Below the pieces are notes generated by a model that ran no database searches, had not been told where the DNA came from, and was given only the letters and a program-made list of their open reading frames with translations. From positions 1 to 12,450 of the forward strand of contig JAHHSJ010000055.1 in the NCBI GenBank assembly GCA_020025295.1: a DNA stretch of 12,450 bases. Direction: 5' to 3'. Positions 6,096 through 12,441 of this stretch are shown here, piece by piece. Numbering within the stretch: position 1 is the first letter of the stretch; each line of letters begins with the position of its first letter. A program made the position numbers and the translations under genes. This stretch comes from Oscillospiraceae bacterium (GTDB lineage: Bacteria; Bacillota; Clostridia; Oscillospirales; Oscillospiraceae).

Positions 6096-7226
6096 TTGAA
6101 GTTTGTGGTTGCTTCGGATTCCTTCAAAGGCTCTTTGACGAGCCGGGACTGCATCCGCTTGCTGACCGAGCGTGCCAATGCCTATTTTCCGAATAGTCAG
6201 GTGCTTGGGATTCCCATGGCAGATGGCGGAGAGGGAACCACCGAGGCGGTGCTGGCTGCCGTAGGCGGTTTTCTGAGGAAAGTGGTTGTGCAGGGTCCGT
6301 TGGGGGATGCGGTGCAGGCCTCCTATGGCATTCTGGAGGATGGAAGCGCCGTGATGGAGATGAGTGCCTCATCCGGGCTGACCTTGGTGGAACCGGAGCG
6401 GCGTTCTCCTCTGTATGCCAGTTCCTACGGAACCGGACAGATGATTCTGGACGCACTGAACCACGGCGTCCGGGTAATGACCATCTCTTTGGGCGGCAGT
6501 GCCACCAATGACGGCGGAATCGGTGCCATGGCTGCCTTGGGCGTGCAGTTTAAGGATGAAACCGGAAAGCCCTTGAACCCCATCGGGGCATCGCTGGAGC
6601 ATATCCGGGAAATCGACCAAACCGGGATGGACCCTAGATTGCAGGAAACTCAGGTTCGGGTCATGTGTGATGTGACCAATCCGCTCTGCGGTGAGAACGG
6701 AGCTACCTATGTGTTCGGCGGTCAAAAGGGCGGTACCCCGGAAGAACTGGATGCACTGGAAGCGGGCATGAAGAATTATGCCCGGGTGCTGTGCAGAACT
6801 GTCGGCGAGGATGTGGGAAATCTGCCCGGCTCCGGTGCTGCCGGCGGCATGGCGGCATCCCTCCGGGCGTTTTGTCACGCCAGTGTCGTTTCCGGCATCG
6901 AAACGGTGCTGTCCTTGGTGGAGTTTGACCGCAAGGCGAAGGAAGCAAGTCTGGTCATTACCGGAGAAGGCTGCTTGGATGGTCAGTCCGCCAATGGCAA
7001 GGTGGTATTCGGAATCGGACAGCATTGCCGACGGCTGGGCGTTCCGGCGGTGGCTCTGGTGGGCGGCCTGAAGGCAGCGGAGGAAGAAGTGCGGACCTAT
7101 GGGATTCAAAAGGTCTACGCCCTGACCGAAGGGGGCATCCCGGTGGAAACGGCGATTGCCCATGCGGAAGAATTGTATCGTCTGCGGGCAGACCGGCTGT
7201 TTCAGGACTTCAAGGAATCCCTTTAA
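6096..7226 (+). CDS. glxK: Glycerate 2-kinase (GlxK/GarK family)
   Basis: A 376-residue glycerate kinase, converting D-glycerate plus ATP to 2-phosphoglycerate, which enters lower glycolysis. Motifs in order: KFVVASDSFKGSLTS at the N-terminus, MADGGEGTTEA, SLGGSATNDGGIGAMAALG, GSGAAGGMAASL and the C-terminal TGEGCLDGQSANGK. I place the start at TTG 6096 because homologues begin M-K-F-V-V at this point and GAAGG (6081-6085) lies 10 bases upstream. An in-frame TTG at 6060 would add 12 residues (388 in total) but has no suitably placed ribosome-binding site. It is downstream of the M42 gene, apparently co-transcribed, and closed by a strong terminator. No tartronate or glyoxylate genes are nearby, so the source of glycerate is not evident. 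Confidence 0.93.
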   Translation: MKFVVASDSFKGSLTSRDCIRLLTERANAYFPNSQVLGIPMADGGEGTTEAVLAAVGGFLRKVVVQGPLGDAVQASYGILEDGSAVMEMSASSGLTLVEPERRSPLYASSYGTGQMILDALNHGVRVMTISLGGSATNDGGIGAMAALGVQFKDETGKPLNPIGASLEHIREIDQTGMDPRLQETQVRVMCDVTNPLCGENGATYVFGGQKGGTPEELDALEAGMKNYARVLCRTVGEDVGNLPGSGAAGGMAASLRAFCHASVVSGIETVLSLVEFDRKAKEASLVITGEGCLDGQSANGKVVFGIGQHCRRLGVPAVALVGGLKAAEEEVRTYGIQKVYALTEGGIPVETAIAHAEELYRLRADRLFQDFKESL

Positions 7227-7244
7227 CCGTCAATCAAGCAAACG

Positions 7245-7284
7245 AAAAAGCGGAGCGTATTGAGTTTCAATACGCTCCGCTTTT
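7245..7284. terminator. Bidirectional terminator between glxK and the convergent small gene
   Basis: An 18-bp perfect inverted repeat (7246-7263 with 7267-7284; core AGCGGAGCGTATTGA) with loop GTT, flanked by A-run and T-run. It can serve glxK on plus and the 7292-7765 gene on minus. Confidence 0.93.
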
Positions 7285-7291
7285 ATATGTG

Positions 7292-7765
7292 TCAGGTGTA
7301 GGTTTCGATATAGCGCCGCAGTAACCCCATGTACTCGGTATAATGCTCCGTTTTATGCTCTAAGTCCGATGTAGAAAGCCCCATCGCCAGCTTGATTTCC
7401 AAATGCAGCATACTGCTGCTGCAATAGAAATAACCCGTTTGTGCTTCGTAAACGACGAAAATGTCATCCGAATTGCTGTCCCAGCGGACAAAATCCTGCT
7501 GGGTGTAGTGCCTGGTTTTGTCACTGACGGGAACACGAAGCAGCTTGACTTGAATTTCCTCCGGCGTAACCTTCAAATGCTCATCTTGGGCATAGTAATA
7601 GGCGTTTTGTGCCTGCATTCGCTCTAGATGCGGGGAAACGAGCTCCCACGAAGCTTGTTCCGCACCGTACTCCTGTTTCAGCTGTTCTACGATATGAGCC
7701 ACAGGAACCGGACCAATGATCGGTGCGTTGGACTGTTTTTGGATAAAATCATGGGGTAAAAGCAT
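7292..7765 (-). CDS. Hypothetical protein, 157 residues
   Basis: I do not recognise this protein. The sequence is soluble-looking, rich in aromatic residues and histidine, with no signal peptide or membrane segment. It opens MLLPHDFIQK. Features include a YYYAQDEH stretch near the middle, then DIFVVYEAQTGYFYC and a C-terminal LEHKTEHYTEYMGLLRRY. Coding is well supported: a perfect AGGAGG (plus-strand CCTCCT at 7773-7778) precedes the ATG, a good promoter lies upstream, and the stop is followed directly by a bidirectional terminator. It sits downstream of the fructokinase on the same strand but has its own promoter, so a link to sugar catabolism is not established. Confidence 0.8.
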   Translation of the reverse strand: MLLPHDFIQKQSNAPIIGPVPVAHIVEQLKQEYGAEQASWELVSPHLERMQAQNAYYYAQDEHLKVTPEEIQVKLLRVPVSDKTRHYTQQDFVRWDSNSDDIFVVYEAQTGYFYCSSSMLHLEIKLAMGLSTSDLEHKTEHYTEYMGLLRRYIETYT

Positions 7766-7788
7766 ACAATCGCCTCCTGTTCTGCCTC

Positions 7789-7817
7789 ATTCTAGCATGG
7801 ACAGACCGAGAAAACAA
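7789..7817 (-). promoter_or_regulatory. Promoter for the 157-residue hypothetical gene
   Basis: On the minus strand, TTGTTT (plus 7812-7817), a 17-base spacer and TAGAAT (plus 7789-7794), preceded by an extended -10 TGC. It lies between the fructokinase stop and the gene's ribosome-binding site. Confidence 0.6.
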
Positions 7818-7834
7818 GCAGCGCCGAGGAAGGC

Positions 7835-8797
7835 TTAACCGTTGGGCTGAGCCAGTACCGCCTCGATTGCGCCCCGGTCCGGAACACTGGAGATGCCGCC
7901 GGGATGCTCCGTGGAAAGGCTGGCAGCGGTGGCTGCAAACCGGGCAATGCGACGCAACTTGCCTTCGTCGAGCAGAGCCGGGTCCTTGCCCAGTTCCAGA
8001 ATCTGACTGAGTGCGCTGCCGCCGAAAATATCTCCGGCTCCAGTGGTGTCTACGGGATGTACCGGGGGTGCAGCGACGACACAGGATGCCGTTTGGTTTT
8101 TCAAAAGACAGCCCTTGGGGCCCAGCGTGACCATAGCCAGCCGAACATGGTGATTCTGAAGCAGACGGTCGGCGCCCTCCTCCGGGGAGCAGCCCCACAG
8201 GAAGTCCACCTCTTCGTCGCTGATTTTTACCACATCTGCCTGATCCAGTCCCCACAGAATCTGTGCCCGAGCTTCCTCAAGACTGTCCCAAAGAGGCTTT
8301 CGCAGATTGGGGTCAAAGGTGATGAGTTTGCTCTGTCCTTTGGCATAGGCTAAGGCCATCTGCGTTGCAGAGCGGACCGGTTCCTGCGTCAGGGACAGGG
8401 TTCCGAAGTGAAAGACCTTGGCATCGTTAATGAGGGATAAATCAATCTCGTCAAAGCGAAGCTGTGTGTCCGCACCGGGCTTTCGTGCAAAGCTGAAGGA
8501 GCGGTCGCCGTGGGCGTCCAGAGTCACAAAGGCCAGTGTGGTAAAGACTGCCGGGTCATGAAGAATGCCCCGAGTGTCAATCCCGGCTTTTTGCAGGGTG
8601 GCGGTCAGCAGTTCGCCGAAGGCGTCCGTACCCACCTTGCCGATAAAACCGGTTTTGGCGCCGTACTTGCTGAGAGCGGCCAGAAAATTTCCGGGGGCGC
8701 CGCCGGGATGGGCAGCCATGACGGGATAGCCGTCGGCGTCCGTCTCGTTGGCGGCAAAGTCAATGAGAAGCTCCCCTAATGCAACAACATCCAGCAT
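7835..8797 (-). CDS. scrK: PfkB-family sugar kinase, probable fructokinase
   Basis: A 320-residue ribokinase/PfkB-family kinase most like bacterial fructokinases, which convert D-fructose plus ATP to fructose-6-phosphate. It opens LDVVALGELLIDF, as in ScrK. Next come GGAPGNFLAALSKYG (32-46, the first PfkB signature region), FDPNLRKPLW (161-170) and DTTGAGDIFGG (250-260, second signature with catalytic D256). I place the start at ATG 8797; the reading frame extends 40 codons further upstream but only into the isomerase gene. The ribosome-binding sequence GTGAGGG overlaps the isomerase stop codon, leaving a 10-base gap, so the two genes are probably translationally coupled. In context the fructose would come from the upstream isomerase acting on mannose. 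Other ketose or aldose substrates remain possible. Confidence 0.92.
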   Translation of the reverse strand: MLDVVALGELLIDFAANETDADGYPVMAAHPGGAPGNFLAALSKYGAKTGFIGKVGTDAFGELLTATLQKAGIDTRGILHDPAVFTTLAFVTLDAHGDRSFSFARKPGADTQLRFDEIDLSLINDAKVFHFGTLSLTQEPVRSATQMALAYAKGQSKLITFDPNLRKPLWDSLEEARAQILWGLDQADVVKISDEEVDFLWGCSPEEGADRLLQNHHVRLAMVTLGPKGCLLKNQTASCVVAAPPVHPVDTTGAGDIFGGSALSQILELGKDPALLDEGKLRRIARFAATAASLSTEHPGGISSVPDRGAIEAVLAQPNG

Positions 8798-8807
8798 AAC
8801 GGCACCC

Positions 8808-9491
8808 TCACTTTGCCGGGGGATATTCCGTGCAAAGCAGACGATAGGGAGGCTCGTCCTCTTCAATTGCCGGGAATCGTCCCATGGGAGGATTGAAGCG
8901 GTTGTCGGTATTGTCATCGTTGCACTGGCTGACCTCGCCCAGCAGAACCGGGCCGCTGCCGGGTTCTACCTCAAAGTCATGATACAGATAGGGGTAGATG
9001 GTAATGCTTTCGCCGGGAGTCAGACGAACCTGCGATCCGGCAGGAACCACCATCTCACGACCGTCCACATGGACATGGACATCACTTTCCTTGTCCAGTT
9101 CCTCATCGGGGGTGGAGTTGTACACGCGAATGAGAACCGTGCCGCCGCCACGATTGATGATGTCCTCCATCTTGCTCCAGTGGAAATGCATGGGGGAGTA
9201 CTGTCCTTCCTTGAGGTACAGAAGCTTTTCGGCGTAGGTTTTTGTGTATTTGTCGTTGTTCAGGTTGCCGTTGCGGATGGTAATGAGGGAGAACCCCATC
9301 TTGTCAAAGTTGCCCATGCCGTAGTCGGTAATGTCCCAGCCCAGCATATTGTCTCGGATTTCATCGTAGTCATGACCTTTGGTCTGCCATTCCTCGGGGG
9401 TAAACTGGCAGAAAGGGGGAAGTGCAAACCGGTACTTCTGCACCATGCACTCCATTTCACGAAGAGCGGCATTGATTTCACTGCGTTTCAT
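8808..9491 (-). CDS. D-lyxose / D-mannose ketol-isomerase
   Basis: A 227-residue cupin-type metal-dependent sugar isomerase of the D-lyxose isomerase family (EC 5.3.1.15; related to the E. coli O157 and B. subtilis YdaE enzymes). Characterised members interconvert D-lyxose and D-xylulose and also D-mannose and D-fructose. The metal ligands are visible as H102-x-H104 and E109 in PMHFHWSKMEDI, with H171 in YLYHDFEV. Family hallmarks LPPFCQFTPEEW (24-35), GWDITDYGMG (51-60) and DNRF near the C-terminus are intact, and length is typical. The ATG is preceded by AAGGAGG. It is the middle gene between the sialate-lyase-like aldolase and the fructokinase. With a fructokinase rather than a xylulokinase beside it, D-mannose is the more likely physiological substrate here (inference). 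Confidence 0.93.
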   Translation of the reverse strand: MKRSEINAALREMECMVQKYRFALPPFCQFTPEEWQTKGHDYDEIRDNMLGWDITDYGMGNFDKMGFSLITIRNGNLNNDKYTKTYAEKLLYLKEGQYSPMHFHWSKMEDIINRGGGTVLIRVYNSTPDEELDKESDVHVHVDGREMVVPAGSQVRLTPGESITIYPYLYHDFEVEPGSGPVLLGEVSQCNDDNTDNRFNPPMGRFPAIEEDEPPYRLLCTEYPPAK

Positions 9492-9534
9492 AGAAAAACC
9501 TCCTTGTGTGGCAGGTCACCCCCGCCGGTAATAA

Positions 9535-9565
9535 AGCGGAGCGGGCAAGGTCTGCCCGCTTCGCT
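9535..9565 (-). terminator. Intercistronic hairpin between aldolase and isomerase (leaky terminator or RNA stabiliser)
   Basis: AGCGGAGCGGGCA (9535-9547) pairs with TGCCCGCTTCGCT (9553-9565) across a 5-base loop, with one wobble. On the minus strand it lies just after the aldolase stop and is followed by TTTATTA, a weak T-tract. No promoter is evident between it and the isomerase gene, so it probably attenuates rather than ends transcription, or protects the aldolase mRNA 3' end. Confidence 0.65.
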
Positions 9566-9571
9566 AAACAA

Positions 9572-10504
9572 TCAGATGTAGGAGAGGAAACGAACCTCAT
9601 CAGGCTGTGCCTGATACTTGGCAGCGATGGCACGGCACTTTTCCTTGAAGGCTTCTTCCTGCTCCGGGGTTGCGGATACGAAGGGCTTGCGGGAATAGCC
9701 TGCGTCGGTACCCTGCCAAGTCACCATGTGGTGCAGCAGAGGCAGCATTTCCAGCTTGATGGCTTCCAGAATGATTTCGGTGGCAATGTGCTGCAAACGG
9801 GTGGCAGCGGCCATGTTGCCTTCCTTGGCATAGTGGTAGATCTTGTGGAAGGTTTCGGGCATCACATTGTAGAAGGAGCCGATGATGCCGTCGGCACCGA
9901 CAGACAAGCCGGAGAAGGCCATCTCGTCGCAGCCGGAATACACCATGAAGTCCGGACCAAGCTGCGCCTTCAGCATACTCATCTGGTCATGGTCCTTGCC
10001 GGTGAATTTGAGTCCCTTCACATTGGGCAGCTCCGCCAGCCGCAGCAGCAGATCAGCACCCATGAGTCCGGCCAGAGGAACATTGTAAATCACCATAGGC
10101 AGGGGAGTGGACTCGGAAATATCCTTGTAGTACTGGTAGATGTCATTTTCAGAGAAATGCCAGTAGAAGGGAGGAACGGAGGACACAGCGTCGGCACCGG
10201 CCTCGTAAGCATGACGGGCCAGTTCGATGGACTTGCGTGTTCCGATGTCGCCCACATGCACGATTACGGGTATACGACCGGCAACGCGCTGAACCACGGT
10301 TTCCACCACCAGCTTGCGCTCGTCGGCGTTCATCAAAAATCCTTCGCCGGTGCTGCCGGTCAGGTACAGACCGTCAACGCCACGCTCCAGCAGAAAATCC
10401 ACCAAAGCCTGCGTGCGTGCGACATCTACATTTTCATGTTCATCAAAGGGGGTGATCATGGCGGCAATCACGCCGGTGATCTGATTCATTTCAAACTTTG
10501 CCAT
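9572..10504 (-). CDS. nanA: N-acetylneuraminate lyase-family aldolase (sialate or KDN aldolase)
   Basis: A 310-residue class I aldolase of the DapA/NanA superfamily. Sialate-lyase features are GSTGE (50-54, pyruvate carboxylate binding), Y140 in YNVP, the Schiff-base K166 in GLKFTGKD, and SGCDEMAFSGLSVGADGIIGSFYNVM. In the last, G191, D193, E194 and S210 line up with the E. coli NanA residues (G189, D191, E192, S208) that bind the sugar hydroxyls. It therefore should cleave a sialic-acid-like 2-keto-3-deoxy acid to pyruvate plus a hexose derivative. The residues seen do not decide between Neu5Ac and KDN. The start is ATG 10504, with AAGGAG on the minus strand about 10 bases upstream; the frame stays open to 10681 but lacks a start signal there. 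It is the first gene of the operon with isomerase and kinase, divergent from a GntR regulator. Confidence 0.9.
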   Translation of the reverse strand: MAKFEMNQITGVIAAMITPFDEHENVDVARTQALVDFLLERGVDGLYLTGSTGEGFLMNADERKLVVETVVQRVAGRIPVIVHVGDIGTRKSIELARHAYEAGADAVSSVPPFYWHFSENDIYQYYKDISESTPLPMVIYNVPLAGLMGADLLLRLAELPNVKGLKFTGKDHDQMSMLKAQLGPDFMVYSGCDEMAFSGLSVGADGIIGSFYNVMPETFHKIYHYAKEGNMAAATRLQHIATEIILEAIKLEMLPLLHHMVTWQGTDAGYSRKPFVSATPEQEEAFKEKCRAIAAKYQAQPDEVRFLSYI

Positions 10505-10637
10505 AGTGCTGTAACTCCTTTTCCGTGTATAGTTTTTCCCCAAAACGGACAGAAACGGATACCATTCAGAGCTGCCGTGGAATAGGGGCGGAAATCTTCG
10601 GGCGGAGCGGGCCCAATGGCACGCAGACTTGCCCGAC

Positions 10638-10675
10638 TTTGTCCTACAAACAAGTATGCCTATTTGTAGGACAAA
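10638..10675. promoter_or_regulatory. Paired FadR/GntR-type operators at the aldolase promoter
   Basis: TTTGTCCTACAAA (10638-10650) and TTTGTAGGACAAA (10663-10675) are exact reverse complements of each other, separated by 12 bases. Each is itself a TTTGT-N3-ACAAA palindrome, fitting the FadR-subfamily operator pattern TnGTnnnACnA. Their centres are 25 bp apart. One fills the -35/-10 spacer of the aldolase promoter and the other lies at the transcription start, an arrangement expected for repression. The divergently encoded FadR-type regulator is the likely ligand. Confidence 0.82.
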
Positions 10676-10681
10676 TATCAA
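10653..10681 (-). promoter_or_regulatory. Promoter of the aldolase-isomerase-kinase operon
   Basis: On the minus strand, TTGATA (plus 10676-10681), a 17-base spacer and CATACT (plus 10653-10658). The start site near 10646 implies a leader of about 140 bases. The leader contains G+C-rich self-complementary segments (CGGGC / GCCCG, plus about 10606-10635) but no riboswitch class I recognise. Confidence 0.6.
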
Positions 10682-10796
10682 TATGTAAAATTATACAAGA
10701 ATTTCGGCATCCGTTTGTCTATTTGGCGATGGTGGACTGAAGAACGGAAAAGGAGGGGAAAATGCGATCCAGAGCCGGAAATGTTCCAAAATTGAC

Positions 10797-10825
10797 TTGA
10801 CGAACGAGAAATAATACATTATGAT
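10797..10825 (+). promoter_or_regulatory. Promoter of the GntR-family regulator
   Basis: TTGACG at 10797-10802, a 17-base spacer and TATGAT at 10820-10825. An overlapping TTGACT (10792-10797) could pair with TACATT (10815-10820). No TTGTnnnACAA operator overlaps it. The rest of the 10682-10796 stretch shows only a 12-codon ORF and nothing else I can support. Confidence 0.65.
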
Positions 10826-10887
10826 TCTCCATGAGTACAAAATAGAAGCGTTCTTTCCTCAAGAAAGCGAGAAATGGAAGATTCAAT

Positions 10888-11613
10888 ATGAACAAGGAAC
10901 CAATCGAAGTGAAAAGCCAAAAACCGAAGAAGTATATGCAGGTCTATGATAACATCCGGGAGTATATTCTGGAGAAACATCTTGGACCGGGCGACAAGCT
11001 TCCCACTGAGATGGAGATGTGTGCTACGCTGGGCATCAGCCGTAATGTACTTCGGGAGGCAATCAAGGCACTGGAAATTACCGGTGTAGTGGCCTCCAAG
11101 CCCGGCGTGGGGATCATGATTCAGGAGTTCAATCCGGATTTTTTGTTTCAGGCTCTGTTTTATAATTTGACCTACGACAATGAGAAGATGGTAGATCAGA
11201 CCATGGCAATTCGTCGTGTGCTGGAGCTGGGGTTTATGCAGGAGTCCTTTGAGCTGCTGCTTCCGGAGGATATTGACCGCTTGGAGGAGCAGGTGGAGAA
11301 AATGGACGCCATCTACCAGCAGAAAACTGGGGAGATGGGGGAGATTGCCCGTGGCCGGGAATTTTCCAATGCGGACGCAGAGTTCCACCTGATTTTGAAT
11401 GGATGCACGGGAAACTGCGTTCTCACCTCCATTGTGGACGCCATTTGGCGCTGTGACCGGTACTATACCCAGACGGTGCGGCTGAACCACCTGAAAACTA
11501 CGGTGGAAAAGCATCGCCGCATTGTGGACGCCCTCAGAGCACATGACTGGGAGGCCTATACTGCCGCAATGGAACGGCACTTTATGCGTAACTACAAGAG
11601 CGCACTCGAGTAA
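10888..11613 (+). CDS. GntR-family regulator, FadR/FCD subfamily (NanR-like role)
   Basis: A 241-residue transcription factor. The N-terminal winged helix-turn-helix (about 16-80) contains YDNIREYILEKHLGPGDKLPTE and ISRNVLREAIKALEITGVV, hallmarks of GntR. The C-terminal FCD effector domain (about 104-236) carries the usual metal-ligand pattern: D163-x3-H167 (ADAEFH), H209 (EKHRRIVDAL) and H231 (MERHF). FCD regulators bind small organic or sugar acids and include NanR, the sialic acid regulator. It is divergent from the aldolase operon, whose promoter carries two FadR-type operators, and lies next to the YhcH/NanQ gene. Repression of the operon, relieved by the sugar acid or a breakdown product, is the natural inference. 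The ribosome-binding site is modest (GGAAG before the ATG). Confidence 0.92.
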   Translation: MNKEPIEVKSQKPKKYMQVYDNIREYILEKHLGPGDKLPTEMEMCATLGISRNVLREAIKALEITGVVASKPGVGIMIQEFNPDFLFQALFYNLTYDNEKMVDQTMAIRRVLELGFMQESFELLLPEDIDRLEEQVEKMDAIYQQKTGEMGEIARGREFSNADAEFHLILNGCTGNCVLTSIVDAIWRCDRYYTQTVRLNHLKTTVEKHRRIVDALRAHDWEAYTAAMERHFMRNYKSALE

Positions 11614-11634
11614 GCAGAACTTCATATGGAAACA

Positions 11635-11679
11635 AAAGAGCATCTGTTTTCCGGATATGCCGGGAGACAGATGCTCTTT
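11635..11679. terminator. Bidirectional terminator between the GntR gene and the convergent nanQ
   Basis: AAAGAGCATCTGT (11635-11647) pairs with ACAGATGCTCTTT (11667-11679). The loop holds a smaller CCGG...CCGG stem. On minus it runs into TTTTGTTT, a better T-tract than on plus, so it mainly serves nanQ. Confidence 0.82.
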
Positions 11680-11694
11680 GCAGTTAAAAGAAGG

Positions 11695-12156
11695 TTACAG
11701 TGCGATTTTCATAACCAGCTTGTCCACATGGCAGGACTCGCCGTTCAAAAGCTTGGGCAGATGACCTTCACCGGGATAGACCAGAAGGAACATTCCGGGG
11801 GAGAGGGACAGCGTTTCCTGAGGTACGCCGGTATAGAGGACAGCGTCCTGATCGGTCTGCACCTGAGGATTGTTCAGCTGTTCGGTGGGGGTCAATCCGA
11901 CCTTTTCCTGACCGGAAAGAACCACATGGAGGTCCAGACACTCCTGATGAGCCTCGAACACGGAGTCAGCAGACAACGGAGCCGTGTCATAGCCAAAGTG
12001 GTTGGCATACACGGTATCACCGTCGATTTCTACACGCCCCATCGGGAGGTCTTTGCAGTCAGAAGACTGCAAAAAATGAATTGCCGTATCAATCGCGGGG
12101 GAAATGCCTTTGTAGCGACCGATGTTGGCCAAAGTATCGTAAATGATAAGAAACAC
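11695..12156 (-). CDS. nanQ: YhcH/YjgK/YiaL-family protein (NanQ-type sugar-acid anomerase)
   Basis: A 153-residue cupin-like protein of the YhcH/YjgK/YiaL (DUF386) family. E. coli NanQ/YhcH speeds interconversion of sialic acid anomers so that NanA can use the open form. Family features, numbered from the GTG start, are IYDTLANIGRYKG (5-17), FEAHQECLDLHVVLSGQEKVG (67-87; E69, H70, D76 and H78 are likely metal ligands), then VYPGEGHLPKL (127-137; H132) and VDKLVMKI. The start is uncertain. Homologues begin M-I-Y-D, but here that methionine is ATC (12147), with ATT next to it and GTG at 12156. The frame opens at a TTG (12249) that lies in the -35 box and cannot be transcribed from the promoter seen. 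Its presence near the aldolase and regulator supports a sialate-like sugar-acid pathway. Confidence 0.9.
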   Translation of the reverse strand: MFLIIYDTLANIGRYKGISPAIDTAIHFLQSSDCKDLPMGRVEIDGDTVYANHFGYDTAPLSADSVFEAHQECLDLHVVLSGQEKVGLTPTEQLNNPQVQTDQDAVLYTGVPQETLSLSPGMFLLVYPGEGHLPKLLNGESCHVDKLVMKIAL

Positions 12157-12173
12157 CTCGATCTCGAAATATA

Positions 12174-12213
12174 CCGACCTCTGACTTATAAATAAAAAAT
12201 CAGAGAAGATCGG
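12174..12213 (-). promoter_or_regulatory. Hairpin at the 5' end of the nanQ transcript
   Basis: On the minus strand, CCGATCTTCTCTGA then an A/T-rich loop and TCAGAGGTCGG form an interrupted stem (TCAGAG/CTCTGA and CCGA/TCGG pair; a few bases between are unpaired). It starts within a few bases of the predicted transcript start near 12214. It could stabilise the mRNA or act as an operator in DNA form. Confidence 0.4.
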
Positions 12214-12220
12214 TAGGGCT

Positions 12221-12249
12221 ATTTTAACGCAGATGGTGAAATAATACAA
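12221..12249 (-). promoter_or_regulatory. Promoter of nanQ
   Basis: On the minus strand, TTGTAT (plus 12244-12249), a 17-base spacer and TAAAAT (plus 12221-12226). The predicted start near 12214 lies about 58 bases before the GTG codon. Confidence 0.68.
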
Positions 12250-12324
12250 GAACTATGTTGGAGAAATGTTGTGTATTGGATAAATGCACAAAAAACGGAA
12301 GCTATACTTGGCGTATGTGAATAA

Positions 12325-12353
12325 TTGAAAACAGAAAAAGTTTGTAGTACAAT
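12325..12353 (+). promoter_or_regulatory. Outward promoter with overlapping FadR-type operator
   Basis: TTGAAA (12325-12330), a 17-base spacer and TACAAT (12348-12353) form a strong plus-strand promoter. TTGTA-G-TACAA (12342-12352) is a perfect palindrome that fits TnGTnnnACnA, resembles the two operators at the aldolase promoter and covers the -10 box. The gene it drives lies beyond the right edge and is probably in the same regulon. The 200-base stretch 12250-12450 otherwise holds no coding sequence I can support. Confidence 0.72.
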
Positions 12354-12441
12354 GTTCTCGAAGGATGACAGGACGGGGTAAGCGAAACGAATCAAGCGAA
12401 CAATGAAGCTTATTTCACTTCCTAAATCTGGGATTTCCAAC

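Noticed and set aside
8748..10585. Long plus-strand ORFs opposite the isomerase and aldolase genes
   Set aside because: Both are antisense to enzymes with intact catalytic residues; their translations show no family features.
10505..10646. Possible riboswitch in the long aldolase leader
   Set aside because: Some G+C-rich self-complementarity exists, but no known riboswitch core or terminator/antiterminator pair could be recognised.
10505..10681. N-terminal extension of the aldolase reading frame to 10681
   Set aside because: The extension covers the promoter and operators and lacks a ribosome-binding site; ATG 10504 with AAGGAG matches family N-termini.
10762..10800. 12-codon ORF with a strong AGGAGG upstream of the GntR regulator
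   Set aside because: The ribosome-binding site is striking, but I see no promoter before it and it lies upstream of the regulator's own promoter, overlapping the -35 box. Purine-rich chance match is more likely.
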